Positions 63,476 through 64,000 of a stretch of DNA of 64,000 nt are shown one piece after another; the first letter of the stretch is position 1, and each line of letters begins with the position of its first letter. This stretch comes from Phoronis australis (lineage: Eukaryota > Phoronida > Phoronidae), in the NCBI GenBank assembly GCA_002633005.1, contig NMRA01000321.1:406403-470402 (forward strand), given 5' to 3'. The notes beneath the pieces are model-generated. The model worked only from the letters and a program-made list of their open reading frames with translations. It ran no database searches and was not told the DNA's origin. Position numbers and translations under genes: made by a program.

Positions 63476-64000
63476 ACGTTTGTTTATGTAATGAACGGTG
63501 CAAACTCTACTTTCTAAAAACACTATGTACGTACATCTGCCACTCTCCACATACATGTATAATCTTGAACAAAAACTCTACAGCTGGATTACATGGTAGA
63601 CAATCCTTCATCCGAGTGAATTAATGGGCTCGTGCCACTACTCCTCATAATCGTGGTACTTACTGTAAACTAGTTTTCCGATTTTGCAGAACACCCAGGC
63701 CCGAAAGACAAACTGGTTTACGAGAAAATTCGTTTACCGTATTCACTTCGAGGTTATCTGACCTATGATCCATGTTACAGTTGTTTTCTAGTTGCACCGT
63801 TAGAGGGCGACAGTTTTTTGCGGGAATCGGTCAGTCATCAATCCCCTACAGAAGGAGTCATGTGACTGGTTTACAAAATGTCCCAAAAAGTATCAATTAT
63901 TCAATTCCCATTGTTACAAGTGGGTCTTTATAATCTGCTTAGGGCTACAAAATGTTGGGTTTCTTCCATGCCAACTTTCTAAACCCTAATTTCACCTCAC
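63476..64000. other. window end, nothing recognised
   Basis: Non-coding; contains ATACATGTATAAT near 63550. No exon seen. Confidence 0.4.

Overview
This is animal nuclear DNA. Its genes are made of short exons with GT-AG introns and consistent phases, the intergenic and intronic DNA is AT-rich and full of short DNA-transposon relics, and the proteins (TMEM129, TNIP/ABIN) belong to animal families. The compact introns, abundant miniature transposons, ~1 % divergent local duplication and frequent ACATGTA words suggest a heterozygous marine invertebrate. No sequence here fixes the species. It is a draft assembly: one 504-N gap (26615-27118) and single N bases at 5236, 7889, 10917 and 35044.

Layout, left to right. 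All confident genes are on the minus strand. (1) 2191-5210: three exons of TMEM129, an ER membrane E3 ubiquitin ligase; the last (RING) exon is not in the window. (2) 5.2-14.5 kb: intergenic DNA with a 993-bp near-perfect direct duplication, a ~700-bp foldback element and several MITEs. (3) 14679-24626: a complete seven-coding-exon gene for a TNFAIP3-interacting protein (TNIP/ABIN family, 557 aa, copy A). (4) 25-36 kb: intergenic, with MITEs, a composite MITE carrying a tRNA-like core, and the gap. (5) 36072-40523: a predicted short coiled-coil gene (about 202-204 aa) with a THAP-containing, TTAA-flanked foldback transposon in its first intron. (6) 40.5-50.4 kb: mostly non-coding, with a 5'-truncated LINE, minisatellites and a few possible isolated exons. 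(7) 50706-58222: a second complete TNIP/ABIN gene (555 aa, copy B), with the same exon plan and phases as copy A. (8) 58.2-64 kb: upstream DNA with a probable non-coding first exon, MITE copies, a 28-bp minisatellite and a long dispersed repeat shared with intron 2 of copy A.

How the genes relate. In vertebrates TNIP/ABIN proteins bind the ubiquitin editor A20 (TNFAIP3) and polyubiquitin, and restrain NF-kappaB signalling and cell death. Both copies keep the ABIN homology region, the ubiquitin-binding UBAN coiled coil and a TNIP2-like C-terminal C2HC zinc finger. They are old duplicates whose N-terminal exons have diverged strongly, yet exon 5 differs by three synonymous bases and the UBAN core has an 80-base identical stretch. 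This points to gene conversion or very strong constraint on the ubiquitin-binding segment. In humans TMEM129 and TNIP2 both map to 4p16.3, so the linkage seen here may be ancestral.
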